A stretch of DNA of 64,000 nt from Sphingomonas lacusdianchii (GTDB lineage Bacteria; Pseudomonadota; Alphaproteobacteria; Sphingomonadales; Sphingomonadaceae): the NCBI RefSeq assembly GCF_022664395.1, contig NZ_JAKRET010000004.1:248001-312000 (forward strand), read 5' to 3'. Made by a program: the position numbers and the translations under genes. Position 1 is the stretch's first letter. The number at the start of each line of letters is the position of its first letter. The notes beneath the pieces were generated by a model that was given only the letters and a program-made list of their open reading frames with translations, did no database searches and had not been told where the DNA came from. Of this stretch, positions 46,274 through 55,077 are shown piece by piece.

Positions 46274-48129
46274 TCGAATCGCTCCTGATCGCGAATCGCG
46301 GCGAAATCGCCCGCCGCATCCTCCGCACCGCCCGCCGCCTCGGCATCCGCACCATCGCCGTCCACAGCGACGTCGATGCCGGCCTGCCCTTCGTCACCGA
46401 AGCCGACCAGGCCGTCTGCATCGGCACGGCCCCGGCCCGCGAAAGCTATCTCGACGGCGCCAAAATCCTCGCCGCCGCGCGGGGGACGGGCGCGGCGGCG
46501 ATCCATCCCGGCTATGGCTTCCTGTCCGAAAATGCCGAGTTTGCCGAAGCCGTTACCGCCGCCGGCCTGATCTGGGTCGGCGCGCCCGCATCCGCCATCC
46601 GGGCGATGGGGCTGAAGGACGCGGCCAAGGCGCGGATGATCGCCGCCGGCGTGCCCGTCACCCCCGGCTATCTGGGCGAGGATCAGTCCCCTGACCGGCT
46701 TCGGGCGGAGGCCGACGCGATCGGCTACCCCGTGCTCATCAAGGCCGTGGCCGGTGGCGGCGGCAAGGGGATGCGCCGCGTCGACGCCCCCGCCGCCTTT
46801 CTCGAAGCACTCGACAGCTGCCGCCGCGAAGCCGCCGCCGCCTTTGGCGACGACCGCGTCCTGATCGAAAAATACATTCTTTCTCCGCGCCATATCGAGG
46901 TGCAGGTCTTTGGCGACACCCATGGCAACGCCGTTCACCTGTTCGAACGCGACTGCTCGCTGCAACGCCGCCACCAGAAGGTGATCGAGGAAGCGCCGGC
47001 CCCCGGCATGGACGCCGCGACCCGCGCCGCCGTCTGCGAAGCCGCGGTCCGCGCCGCCCGCGCGGTCGACTATGTCGGGGCGGGGACGATCGAATTCATC
47101 GCCGACGGATCGCAGGGACTTAGCGCCGACCGCATCTGGTTCATGGAAATGAACACCCGGCTGCAGGTCGAACACCCGGTGACCGAGGCGATCACCGGCA
47201 CCGACCTCGTCGAATGGCAGCTCCGCGTCGCGTCTGGCGAACCCCTGCCGCTGCGGCAGGACGAACTGTCGATCACCGGCTGGGCGATGGAGGCACGCCT
47301 CTATGCCGAAAACCCCACGACCGGCTTTCTGCCCTCGACCGGCCCCCTCACGCACCTGAAGCTTCCTGACGATATCCGTGTCGATGCCGGGGTGCGGCAG
47401 GGCGATGCGGTGACGCCGCATTACGACCCGATGATCGCGAAGCTGATCGTCCACCGCCCGACCCGCACCGCCGCCGCTGCCGCGCTGGCCAGGGCCGCGT
47501 CGGAGGTACAGGTCTGGCCGGTCCGCACCAACGCCGCCTTCCTCGCCCGCTGTGCCGGCAATGCCGATTTCGTGGCCGCGCGGATCGATACCGGCTTCAT
47601 CGAACGCCATCTGGAGACGCTGGTCCCGACCGGCACCCCGCCCGCAACGGTAATTGGTGGCGCTGCGGCGGCCCTGATCGCGACCGACAGGGCCGACCCG
47701 TGGCAGGCGCTGACCGGCTTTCGCCTCAACGCCGAACCCGACACCCGCATCGCGGTCTCGATCGGCGGCACGACCCATCTCGCACCGGCGGGCGCAGCGG
47801 GGCAGGTCGCGCAGGTCGCCCATGAACGCGTCCTGTTCGCCGCTGGCGAGGCCTTTCCTTTCGCCGCGCCGGTCGCGGGGCAGGGCGGGGCGGGGAGTGC
47901 CGGCGACGGCGCGATCCTGTCGCCCATGCCCGGTCGCATCGTCGCGGTCGCGGTGGCGCCGGGCGACCGGGTGATCGCCGGTCAGCGGCTGGTGGTGCTG
48001 GAGGCGATGAAGATGGAACAGGCGCTGCTCAGCCCGTTCGACGGCGTGGTCGCCGACCTGTCCGCCCGCGAAGGCGCGCAGGTCGCGGAGGGCGTCGTCC
48101 TCGCCCGTATCGACAAGGACTCCGCATGA
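46270..48129 (+). CDS. mccA: 3-Methylcrotonyl-CoA carboxylase, biotin-carrying (alpha) subunit
   Basis: 619 aa from the GTG at 46270. The biotin carboxylase domain begins SLLIANRGEIARRILRTARRLGI, with HPGYGFLSENAEFA, the ATP-grasp loop GGGGKGMRRV, RHIEVQVFGDTHGN, LFERDCSLQRRHQKVIEEAP and MNTRLQVEHPVTE. The C-terminal biotinyl domain has VLEAMKMEQAL with the biotinylated Lys. Length fits MccA. A frame opens further upstream at 46042 but covers the DUF3088 gene in another frame. It forms the enzyme with MccB and is coupled by ATGA to the MaoC gene. Confidence 0.94.
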   Translation: MIESLLIANRGEIARRILRTARRLGIRTIAVHSDVDAGLPFVTEADQAVCIGTAPARESYLDGAKILAAARGTGAAAIHPGYGFLSENAEFAEAVTAAGLIWVGAPASAIRAMGLKDAAKARMIAAGVPVTPGYLGEDQSPDRLRAEADAIGYPVLIKAVAGGGGKGMRRVDAPAAFLEALDSCRREAAAAFGDDRVLIEKYILSPRHIEVQVFGDTHGNAVHLFERDCSLQRRHQKVIEEAPAPGMDAATRAAVCEAAVRAARAVDYVGAGTIEFIADGSQGLSADRIWFMEMNTRLQVEHPVTEAITGTDLVEWQLRVASGEPLPLRQDELSITGWAMEARLYAENPTTGFLPSTGPLTHLKLPDDIRVDAGVRQGDAVTPHYDPMIAKLIVHRPTRTAAAAALARAASEVQVWPVRTNAAFLARCAGNADFVAARIDTGFIERHLETLVPTGTPPATVIGGAAAALIATDRADPWQALTGFRLNAEPDTRIAVSIGGTTHLAPAGAAGQVAQVAHERVLFAAGEAFPFAAPVAGQGGAGSAGDGAILSPMPGRIVAVAVAPGDRVIAGQRLVVLEAMKMEQALLSPFDGVVADLSAREGAQVAEGVVLARIDKDSA

Positions 48130-48575
48130 CCGGACGCTATTATGACGACTGGCACATCGGCGACCGGATCGACCACCCGATCCGCCGCACGGTGACCGAA
48201 ACCGACAATCTGCTGTTCTCGGCGATGACCCACAACCCGCAGCCGCTGCACATCGATGCGGAGGCGGCGAGGGCGTCGGAGTTCGGGCAGATCCTCGTCA
48301 ACGGCACCTTCACCTTCGCGTTGATGGTCGGGCTGTCGGTCGGGGAGACGACGCTTGGCACACTGGTCGCCAATCTCGGCTACGACCAGCTGGTGATGCC
48401 CAAGCCGGTCTTCCTCGGCGACACGCTGCGCGCCATGACCGAGGTCACCGCGCTGAAGGACAGCCGCTCGCGCCCCGATGCCGGCATCGTCACCTTCACC
48501 CACGAACTGCACAATCAGCGCGACGAAATCGTCTGCCGCTGCCTGCGCAGCGCCCTGCTGAAGCGCCGGCCATGA
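48126..48575 (+). CDS. MaoC-family acyl-CoA dehydratase
   Basis: 149-aa hot-dog-fold protein. RYYDDWHIGDRIDHPIRRTVTETDNLLFSAMTHNPQPLHIDAEAARASEFG carries the hydratase motif (catalytic Asp/His in the HNPQPLHID region). VNGTFTFALMVGLSV and the typical ending GIVTFTHELHNQRDE follow. Such proteins hydrate enoyl-CoA thioesters. As no LiuC-type enoyl-CoA hydratase is present in the window, this might act on 3-methylglutaconyl-CoA, but that is inference. ATGA overlaps on both sides show it is a core member of the operon. Mesaconyl-type hydratase activity linked to the CitE-like lyase is an alternative. Confidence 0.87.
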   Translation: MTGRYYDDWHIGDRIDHPIRRTVTETDNLLFSAMTHNPQPLHIDAEAARASEFGQILVNGTFTFALMVGLSVGETTLGTLVANLGYDQLVMPKPVFLGDTLRAMTEVTALKDSRSRPDAGIVTFTHELHNQRDEIVCRCLRSALLKRRP

Positions 48576-49411
48576 GGCTGCGTTCGCTGCTGTTCGTGCC
48601 CGGCGACCGGCCCGATCGCTTCGCCAAGGCGGCGGCGAGCGGGGCGGATGCGCTGATCCTCGATCTCGAGGATGCGGTCGCCGCCTCTGCCAAGGCCGAT
48701 GCCCGTGCCGCCGTCGCCGACTGGCTCGGCGAACCGGCGGCGGTCCCGCGCTTCGTCCGCATCAATCCGGTCGATGGGGCGCTAACGGTCGGCGACCTCG
48801 ACGCACTGGTCGGCACCCGACCTGACGGCATCGTGGTGCCCAAGGCCGAGGGCGCGGCGACGATCGCCCGCATCGATACCCTGCTCGCCGAGCGCGGCCT
48901 TGCCGATCTCCTGCTGCTCCCGATCGCAACCGAAACGCCGGCGGCGATCTTCCAGCTCGGCAGCTATGCAGGCGTCGGACATCGCCTTGCCGGTCTGACC
49001 TGGGGGGCGGAGGACCTGCCCGCCGCGATCGGCGCGACCACCGCCCGCGAGGACGATGGTCGCTATACCGCACCCTATGAACTCGCCCGCTCGCTGACCC
49101 TGTTCGGCGCGCACGCGGCCGGGGTGGCGGCGATCGATACCGTCTATCCGGCGATCCGGGACGAAGCGGGGTTGGTTGCCTATGCCGCCCGGGCGGCCCG
49201 GGACGGCTTTACCGGCATGATGGCGATCCACCCGGCACAGGTCGCCGGCATCAATGCCGCCTTCACACCGACACCCGAAGCCATCGCGCGGGCGCAGGCG
49301 ATCGTCGATGCCTTCACCGCGCAGCCCGATGTCGGCGCGTTGCAGGTCGACGGCCGCATGGTCGATGCGCCGCATCTGAAACAGGCCCGCCGGGTGCTGG
49401 GCGCCGCGTAA
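48572..49411 (+). CDS. HpcH/HpaI aldolase/citrate lyase family protein (CitE-like CoA-ester lyase)
   Basis: 279 aa. The TIM-barrel fold is visible from RLRSLLFVPGDRPDRFAKAAASGADALILDLEDAVAASAKA, VRINPVDG, DGIVVPKAEG, IATETPAAIFQLGSYAG and WGAEDLPAAIGA, with the acidic metal ligands typical of CitE/malyl-CoA lyase relatives. The family cleaves or forms beta-hydroxyacyl-CoA esters; the specific substrate is not clear. It is the last gene of the operon (ATGA overlap with the MaoC gene) and could use a hydroxyacyl-CoA from that enzyme. It is convergent with the small membrane protein gene, with an 11-bp gap and no visible terminator. Confidence 0.88.
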   Translation: MRLRSLLFVPGDRPDRFAKAAASGADALILDLEDAVAASAKADARAAVADWLGEPAAVPRFVRINPVDGALTVGDLDALVGTRPDGIVVPKAEGAATIARIDTLLAERGLADLLLLPIATETPAAIFQLGSYAGVGHRLAGLTWGAEDLPAAIGATTAREDDGRYTAPYELARSLTLFGAHAAGVAAIDTVYPAIRDEAGLVAYAARAARDGFTGMMAIHPAQVAGINAAFTPTPEAIARAQAIVDAFTAQPDVGALQVDGRMVDAPHLKQARRVLGAA

Positions 49412-49422
49412 CGCAGGCCGTC

Positions 49423-50091
49423 CTACTCGCCCGGGATCGAGGGCGGGGGTGCGGCCAGCTTGCGCAGCGCGGCGCGGCGTTCGCGCTCGACCAGTGCCCG
49501 GTCGGCGGTCAGCCGCTTGCGGACTGCCAGATAATGGAGCGCAGCGCGCCGGTCGTCGTCGGACAGCGGCGTCGCGGGCAGGTCGGTGGCGGCTTCCTCC
49601 AGCGCGGTCGCGCTGGGCGTGGGAGTGGCGTGCGGCAGGCCGGCATGGCCCTGTGACGCGATATCGTACCAATAGGCCGCCGAGCGTGAAAAACCGGGCA
49701 GCGCCTCGGCCACCGCGGTGAACTGCTCGACCGCCATGGCATGGCGGACCAGTTCGGCCTCGATCGGGATCAGCGCTCGTTCCGCCAGCAGCATGCGCAG
49801 CATCGTCGCATCGCGATCGAACCGGCCCCACGCCGCCTGGTTGAAGTTCTGCTGCGCATTCTGCAGCGTCAGCGCCTGCAGGATCTCGCGCCGGTCGGGT
49901 CGCCGCCACAACCAGCCAATGCCCTGGATCGCGAACCAGCCCCATCCGATCAGCGCGAACCCGGCCATTGCCAGCAGCAGCACGCGCCACAACGGTTCGG
50001 CGGTCGATCCGGCGGCGATACCCACCACGATCGCGGCGACCGTCGCCAACGCCAGTCCCAATCGCGGGTCGCGATACCATGTCTCGCGCAC
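49423..50091 (-). CDS. Membrane protein of unknown function
   Basis: 222 aa from the GTG at 50091, chosen because a perfect AAAGGAGG lies 6 bp upstream (50105-50098). An ATG at 50148 in the same frame lacks one. Two hydrophobic segments (LALATVAAIVVGIAAGS and WRVLLLAMAGFALIGWGWFAIQG) sit at about residues 12-55. A soluble C-terminal region follows, rich in Ala, Glu and Arg (helical; LAERALIPIEAELVRHAM, YWYDIASQGHAG). No known domain is recognised. It lies 71 bp after the diguanylate cyclase stop on the same strand, so the two may be co-transcribed. Confidence 0.72.
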   Translation of the reverse strand: MRETWYRDPRLGLALATVAAIVVGIAAGSTAEPLWRVLLLAMAGFALIGWGWFAIQGIGWLWRRPDRREILQALTLQNAQQNFNQAAWGRFDRDATMLRMLLAERALIPIEAELVRHAMAVEQFTAVAEALPGFSRSAAYWYDIASQGHAGLPHATPTPSATALEEAATDLPATPLSDDDRRAALHYLAVRKRLTADRALVERERRAALRKLAAPPPSIPGE

Positions 50092-50161
50092 TCCGCGCCT
50101 CCTTTGCTCGTCCAAGGTCGTCGACCCTATCACCAATTGCGCCGCCATCGCCACCGCGCCG

Positions 50162-51931
50162 TCATGCGGCCAGACGCAGCCGGTCGCGCCCCTCCGCCTT
50201 TGCGACGTAGAGCGCACGGTCGGCGGCGCACAGCACCGCAGTGGCGCTGGCCCCGGCGTCGATGGTCGCGATCCCGGCGCTGACCGTCAGTTCGACTGAT
50301 ATTTCGTCGTGGGTCAGCCGGCTCGCCGCCAGCGTCGCGCGCAGCCTTTCGCTTAGATGCTGGGCACGAGCGATGTCGGCGTCGGGGAACAGGATACCGA
50401 ATTCCTCACCGCCCAACCGCGCGACGACATCGTCCTCGCCCACCACGCCTTGCGCGATCCGCGCGAAGCATTGCAGGACATGATCGCCTGCGGCATGGCC
50501 GAACCGGTCGTTGACCGCCTTGAAATGGTCGAGGTCGAACACCGCGACGCAGCCGCCGCGACCGCCCCTGGCCGCGGTGTCGAGGCGCGCGGCCAATGCC
50601 GCATCGAACACGCGCCGATTGACGAGGCCGGTCAACGGATCGGTCGACGCCGCCCGCGACAATTCGGCCTCCAGCGATTTGCGATGCGACACGTCGCGGA
50701 TCATCGAGACCGTGCCGGTGACCGCGCCATGCTCATCGGTCACTGCCCGGGTATGCGCTTCGAACCAGCACAGCGCATCTCCGGCGAGCTGCGCCCGATA
50801 TTCGACGATCTGTGTACCCGTCGGCGCATGGATCGCATCGCGGTGCGCCACCAGCACCAGGTCGCGGTCGAGGGGATGCACCAGCTCGAGCGCTCGTGTG
50901 CCGATCAGCTGACCCGGCGACTTGCCCGCGACCGGTTCGATTGAGCGCGAAACATAGGCGATACGCCCGCGCCGGTCGAGGCTCAGGACGATGTCGCTCG
51001 AATGGTCGGCCAGCAGGCGATAGCGCGCCTCGCTTTCGCGCAACCGGCGGTAGAGCGATTGCCGCCGGCTGAGATCGGCCGCGACCGGAAAGGCGGTCAA
51101 CACCGTGCTGGCGATGTAGAGTTGCAGGAATTCGAGCCGAAGATGGAGGTCGCCGCCAAGGAAATTGGTCGGACCCATGTCATGCAGCGTCGCATAGCCG
51201 CCGATCGCCGCCAGTATCGTCGTCGAGGTCGCGGCACCGATCAGCCCCAGTCGAAAGGTGGTGAGCATCACCGGCAGGATCGGCAGGAACAGCAACGGCA
51301 GGCGGTCCTGCCCGAAGACGCCCGTTGCGACGATCGCCGTCGCGGCGAGCAGGATCACGCCCTCGCCGCGGAGCGGCAGCGCCGCGCCACGCCACCAGCG
51401 CCGGATCGCACCCGAGAACAGCATCGCGAACAGCGGCGTCAGGGCGATCATCCCCAGCCCATGGCCTACGAACCACGTCCGCCACTGCTGCGCGAAGGTT
51501 TGATCATGATACAGGGCGGCGACGCTGGCGGCGATCGTCGCGCCCAGCGCCGGCGCGACGATCCCGATCGCCAGAACATAACGCCCGATCCGGGCGAGCG
51601 TCCCAAGGAAGCCGCGGCGCATCTTCATCCGGTGGAACAGCGAAATGGCGACCACGACCTCGCCAATCCGGCCGACGGCCATCGGCAGCCCGGCGATCAT
51701 GCCGCATCCCAGCACGACCGATGCCGCAAGGCTGGCGATCGTCGCACCGATCAGGATCGCGCGCCATTCGCGGCGCGACCGTACGATCAACAGCGCGAGG
51801 AGTGCCGGGGAAGCCAGCCACATCGTCGCCACACCCCGATCGAGAACGGGATCGATCGTCAGCAACGCCGACAGGAAATAGATCAGCCCTGAAAAAAGCG
51901 CGATCCCGATCCTGTGATTTCTAGTCGACAT
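50162..51931 (-). CDS. Membrane MASE1-like/PAS/GGDEF diguanylate cyclase
   Basis: 589 aa. About eight hydrophobic segments in residues 8-290 form a MASE1-like membrane sensor. Next comes a PAS domain (about 310-430: ARYRLLADHSSDIVLSLDRRGRIAYVS, VSMIRDVSHRK) and a GGDEF domain (about 445-589: SRAASTDPLTGLVNRRVFD, FDLDHFKAVNDRFGHAAGD, ARLGGEEFGILFP). The active loop GGEEF is intact, so c-di-GMP synthesis is expected. At the position of the RxxD inhibitory site it reads GEDD, so the Arg is missing and product feedback may be weak. The ligand or physical signal sensed is unknown. It is the second c-di-GMP enzyme in the window. Confidence 0.88.
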   Translation of the reverse strand: MSTRNHRIGIALFSGLIYFLSALLTIDPVLDRGVATMWLASPALLALLIVRSRREWRAILIGATIASLAASVVLGCGMIAGLPMAVGRIGEVVVAISLFHRMKMRRGFLGTLARIGRYVLAIGIVAPALGATIAASVAALYHDQTFAQQWRTWFVGHGLGMIALTPLFAMLFSGAIRRWWRGAALPLRGEGVILLAATAIVATGVFGQDRLPLLFLPILPVMLTTFRLGLIGAATSTTILAAIGGYATLHDMGPTNFLGGDLHLRLEFLQLYIASTVLTAFPVAADLSRRQSLYRRLRESEARYRLLADHSSDIVLSLDRRGRIAYVSRSIEPVAGKSPGQLIGTRALELVHPLDRDLVLVAHRDAIHAPTGTQIVEYRAQLAGDALCWFEAHTRAVTDEHGAVTGTVSMIRDVSHRKSLEAELSRAASTDPLTGLVNRRVFDAALAARLDTAARGGRGGCVAVFDLDHFKAVNDRFGHAAGDHVLQCFARIAQGVVGEDDVVARLGGEEFGILFPDADIARAQHLSERLRATLAASRLTHDEISVELTVSAGIATIDAGASATAVLCAADRALYVAKAEGRDRLRLAA

Positions 51932-51978
51932 GCCGCGGACGGTGGCGCAGCGCGGTTAATGCGGCGTATAAATCGCCG

Positions 51979-52872
51979 TCAGTTCAAACCATTACGGTCG
52001 AATTTGTCGCGCTTTCGCTGGCCGAATAGCAATTTTCGTTCGAGATGGCGGCGCAGGTCGCCATAATAGGTTTCGAGAAAGGCAAGGTCGACACCGTCGT
52101 CGGCGCGGCCCAGTTTGCGCCGGATCGCTCCGGCGACCGCGAACAGGTCGGCCCGGTCGTTCCGGCGCAGCACGTCCTCCAGCCGTTGCAGTTCGAACGC
52201 GCCATAGGCATCGAGCTCGGCGGCGGTGAAGGGTGCGATCCGGGCACGGTCCTTTTCGTGCGCGGTCTGGATCAATAGATCCTCGCCCAGCTTGCGCACC
52301 TCGCGCTCGACCACCCATGTCCCGGCGATCAGGTCACCCGCGCGCAGCCGGTCGCGGTTGAATAGCGGCAGGAACAACAGGATCAGCGCCCAGCCGAGCG
52401 CCAGCACCGCCGTCCAGCGCGATGCCATTCCTTCGGCAAAGGCGAAGCCGAGAAAGGCGAGCGGCAGGAACACCTCGATCTCGCGCATCAGGTTGCGGGC
52501 GAGGACCGCAGCACCGGTCAGCCGTGCGCCGTCACGCGACACGACGCGCAGCTTCATCAGCCGCTTGCCCGGCGTCGCCGCGCGCCGGCCGGCTTCGTGC
52601 AGGACGAAATAGAAGTTGCGCAGCACGAAGAAGCCGAGCAGCCAGACGATCGCGTAGAGCGACTGCGCACCCTTGGGGCCGCCGATCGCCAGCGCGGCGA
52701 TCAGCAGCGTCGTTCCGATCAGGATGGCGAGCATGATGATCGCATCGATCGTGAACGCGCCCGCGCGCGCCCCTGCCGAACCGAGCCGGAGGTTGAGCGG
52801 TACCCCTTCGGGTGTCACCAGTTGCCGGTCGAGCGTGCGCGGCACACGCGGCTTGCGGGGTCGTTTAACCAC
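51979..52872 (-). CDS. RDD-family membrane protein
   Basis: 297 aa from the GTG at 52872. The RDD domain with three or four helices starts LRLGSAGARAGAFTIDAIIMLAILI, continues with LHEAGRRAATPGKRLMKLRVVSRDG (the conserved TPGK motif) and ends FNRDRLRAGDLIAGTWVV. A cytoplasmic tail of about 110 residues follows (FTAAELDAYGAFELQRLEDVLRR). The function of RDD proteins is unclear; some are linked to ion transport or cell-envelope stress. It overlaps the SpoIIM-family gene by 8 bp and is the last gene of the six-gene membrane operon read right to left. Confidence 0.88.
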   Translation of the reverse strand: MVKRPRKPRVPRTLDRQLVTPEGVPLNLRLGSAGARAGAFTIDAIIMLAILIGTTLLIAALAIGGPKGAQSLYAIVWLLGFFVLRNFYFVLHEAGRRAATPGKRLMKLRVVSRDGARLTGAAVLARNLMREIEVFLPLAFLGFAFAEGMASRWTAVLALGWALILLFLPLFNRDRLRAGDLIAGTWVVEREVRKLGEDLLIQTAHEKDRARIAPFTAAELDAYGAFELQRLEDVLRRNDRADLFAVAGAIRRKLGRADDGVDLAFLETYYGDLRRHLERKLLFGQRKRDKFDRNGLN

Positions 52873-53851
52873 GCCGGCCGCCGAAGCTGAAATACACGAT
52901 CCACAACGCCAGCATCCCGCCGCCGATCGCTAGGCGTGCGCCGTCGTCATTGACCAGTTGCCGGCCGAACCCTTCCAGCAGCCCGGCGACCAGCAGCATC
53001 AGGATGACGCCGATCATCACGATCGCACCGCGCCGCCCGGCCTCCGCCGCTGCCGTCATGCGCGATCGGTCGCCGGGAAAGGCGACGGCACGGCCTATAT
53101 GAATGCCGGCGGCACTGGCGATGGCGATCGCGGCGATTTCGGTCGTGCCGTGGATCATCAGCCACGCGAACAACCCCCAGCCAAGGCCATGCGGCACGAA
53201 GGCGGCGAACATCGCGCCGCCCATCGCGCCATTCTGTACGGCGAGGATGATCGTCGGGATGGCGAACAGGAAGCCGAGCGCGAAGGCAAGGATCGCGACC
53301 TGCGAATTATGGGTGAACAGCGAGGTGGCGAAGATTTCCAGTGGGGCGCTGCCCGGTTTGCCGTAGAGCGATTCCCGCAGGGTCGCGGCAGTGGCGTTCA
53401 TGTCGCGGCCGCTGGCGAGTTCTGGCGAGATCATCGCCGAATACCATGCCGGATCGGTGCGGACGAGGTGATAGGCGGCGACGGCGCTGAGCAGCAGCAG
53501 CGCGATCGACAGCAGCAATTCCCATGCGATCGCGCGGACCGCGCGCGGCCAATGCGTTGTGAAGAAAGCCTTTACCTGCCGGCCCCAAGGTTCGCGGGCG
53601 GAATAGAGCGCGAAATAGGCGCGGGTCGACAGCGCCTCCAGATAGCCGACCAGCGAGGCGTCGAGCGAGGTGGCGCGGGCGATCGAAAGTGACGAAAGTG
53701 TCGCGCGGTAAAGTCTTGGGAGGTCGATCAGGTCGTCGTCGGACAGGCGGCGGGGGGACTTTGCCTCCAGCTTGTCGAGGAGTTCCTCCAGACGCGCCCA
53801 GTCGGCCTCGCGTTCGTGACGGAAATGATGGGCGCCGAAGTTGACACTCAT
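52865..53851 (-). CDS. Stage II sporulation protein M-like membrane protein
   Basis: 328 aa from the ATG at 53851, which overlaps the DUF58 stop (ATGA). The soluble N-terminus (HEREADWARLEELLDKLEAKSPRRLSDDDLIDLPRLYRAT, key word LxRLYR) precedes several helices. The SpoIIM-like core has FFTTHWPRAVRAIAWELLLS, the FLFAIPTIILAVQNGAMGGA segment and HGTTEIAAIAIASAAGIHIG. This organism is not a spore former; the family occurs widely in Gram-negatives beside RDD, DUF58 and MoxR genes. It probably works with them in the cytoplasmic membrane. A longer open frame continuing upstream is antisense or out of frame to DUF58 and is not real. Confidence 0.9.
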   Translation of the reverse strand: MSVNFGAHHFRHEREADWARLEELLDKLEAKSPRRLSDDDLIDLPRLYRATLSSLSIARATSLDASLVGYLEALSTRAYFALYSAREPWGRQVKAFFTTHWPRAVRAIAWELLLSIALLLLSAVAAYHLVRTDPAWYSAMISPELASGRDMNATAATLRESLYGKPGSAPLEIFATSLFTHNSQVAILAFALGFLFAIPTIILAVQNGAMGGAMFAAFVPHGLGWGLFAWLMIHGTTEIAAIAIASAAGIHIGRAVAFPGDRSRMTAAAEAGRRGAIVMIGVILMLLVAGLLEGFGRQLVNDDGARLAIGGGMLALWIVYFSFGGRRG

Positions 53852-55077
53852 CGTCCACGCTCCCGGTGGCTGACATAGCGTTCGACCAGCGCGAGCGGCA
53901 TCGCGTCCGCCGATGCCTCGATCACGTCGATGCCCATGCGCCGCAGCCGTTCGACGACGATCGCCCGCTCGCGCAGCAACATATGGGCGACATTGGCGCG
54001 GACGAGGTCGTCGGCGCGATCGGGCACGGCATCGCGAACGCCCTCCAGTTCGAGGTCGCGGAAGAGGACGAACAGCACGCGGTGGCGTTTCAACATCCGC
54101 TGCGCCGCCGCCAGCAACAGTTCGGCGCTGGTCGTGTCGGTGAATTCGGTGAACAGCACCACCAGCGCGCGCCGGTCGAGCTTCTGGTCGAGCGTGACGA
54201 GGCCGAGCGTGTAATTGCTCTCCTCCACGCCGTAATCGATATCGGCGGCGGCGTGGTGCAACCGGGCGAAGCCGCGCGTGCCGCCCGCGATGCTGCCGCT
54301 GTCGACCTGCGGCCGGGCGGCAAAGGAATAGAGCCGCACCCGGTCGCCCGATTTGAGTGCGACGAAGGCCGCGAGCAGCGCCGACGACACCGCACGATCG
54401 ATGCGCGGCACGTCGCCGACCGGATCGGTCATCGCACGGCCGGCATCGACCGCGAAGACGATCATATTGTCGCGTTCGGTATGGAATTCGCGCGCCAGCA
54501 AGGACGCGTGGCGGGCCGAAGCCTTCCAGTCGATCGAGCGGCGCTCCATGCCCGCCTGAAAATCGGTCAGGACCTGAAAATCCTGCCCGTCGCCATGGTC
54601 GCGGCGCAGGCGATTGCCGGCCGACACGCTGTTGAGATATTGGCGCATCCCTTGATCGCGGACCGGGCGAATGTCGGGCAGGATGGCGATGGTGCGATCG
54701 GTCTTGCGGCTGGTCTGCCGCCATGCCAGCCCGAGCGGACCGGCCTGCCGCGTCCACAGCCGATGCAGTCGCGCCCGGCCGCGCCGGACCGCGCGATACT
54801 CGCCGGGGGCGGCGCGTTCGACCGGACCGTCGATCGCGGCGGCGAGGTCGGTGCCACCCAGCCGGAAGGTCTCGCCGATGTTGAGCGTCGTCGGCAGGTC
54901 GGGCAGCGCGGTCGCCGGCTGTTTCGCCAGCATGGCGTCGGCGACGATCAGTGCGAGAACACCGACGATCCAGATCGGCGCGGCGATCCATGCCGCCGGG
55001 GCCAGCACGCCCAATGCGAGGCCGACCGGCGCGGCGAGCGCGGTCAGCTGGATCGCACGGGGGCTGGGAACGATCAT
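53848..55077 (-). CDS. DUF58 domain-containing (vWA-like) protein
   Basis: 409 aa from the ATG at 55077. Two hydrophobic segments at residues about 10-50 anchor it. The DUF58 core has ILPDIRPVRDQGMRQYLNSVSAGNRLRRDHGDGQDFQVLTDFQAGMERRSIDWKASAR (key words GxQDF...R.IDWKASAR). The MIDAS-like von Willebrand motif is FAVDAGRAMT, ending with VVLFTEFTDTTSAELLL. DUF58 proteins pair with MoxR AAA ATPases in what is thought to be metal-dependent assembly or activation of partner proteins. Both ends overlap neighbours by ATGA, so the set is tightly coupled. Confidence 0.92.
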   Translation of the reverse strand: MIVPSPRAIQLTALAAPVGLALGVLAPAAWIAAPIWIVGVLALIVADAMLAKQPATALPDLPTTLNIGETFRLGGTDLAAAIDGPVERAAPGEYRAVRRGRARLHRLWTRQAGPLGLAWRQTSRKTDRTIAILPDIRPVRDQGMRQYLNSVSAGNRLRRDHGDGQDFQVLTDFQAGMERRSIDWKASARHASLLAREFHTERDNMIVFAVDAGRAMTDPVGDVPRIDRAVSSALLAAFVALKSGDRVRLYSFAARPQVDSGSIAGGTRGFARLHHAAADIDYGVEESNYTLGLVTLDQKLDRRALVVLFTEFTDTTSAELLLAAAQRMLKRHRVLFVLFRDLELEGVRDAVPDRADDLVRANVAHMLLRERAIVVERLRRMGIDVIEASADAMPLALVERYVSHRERGR

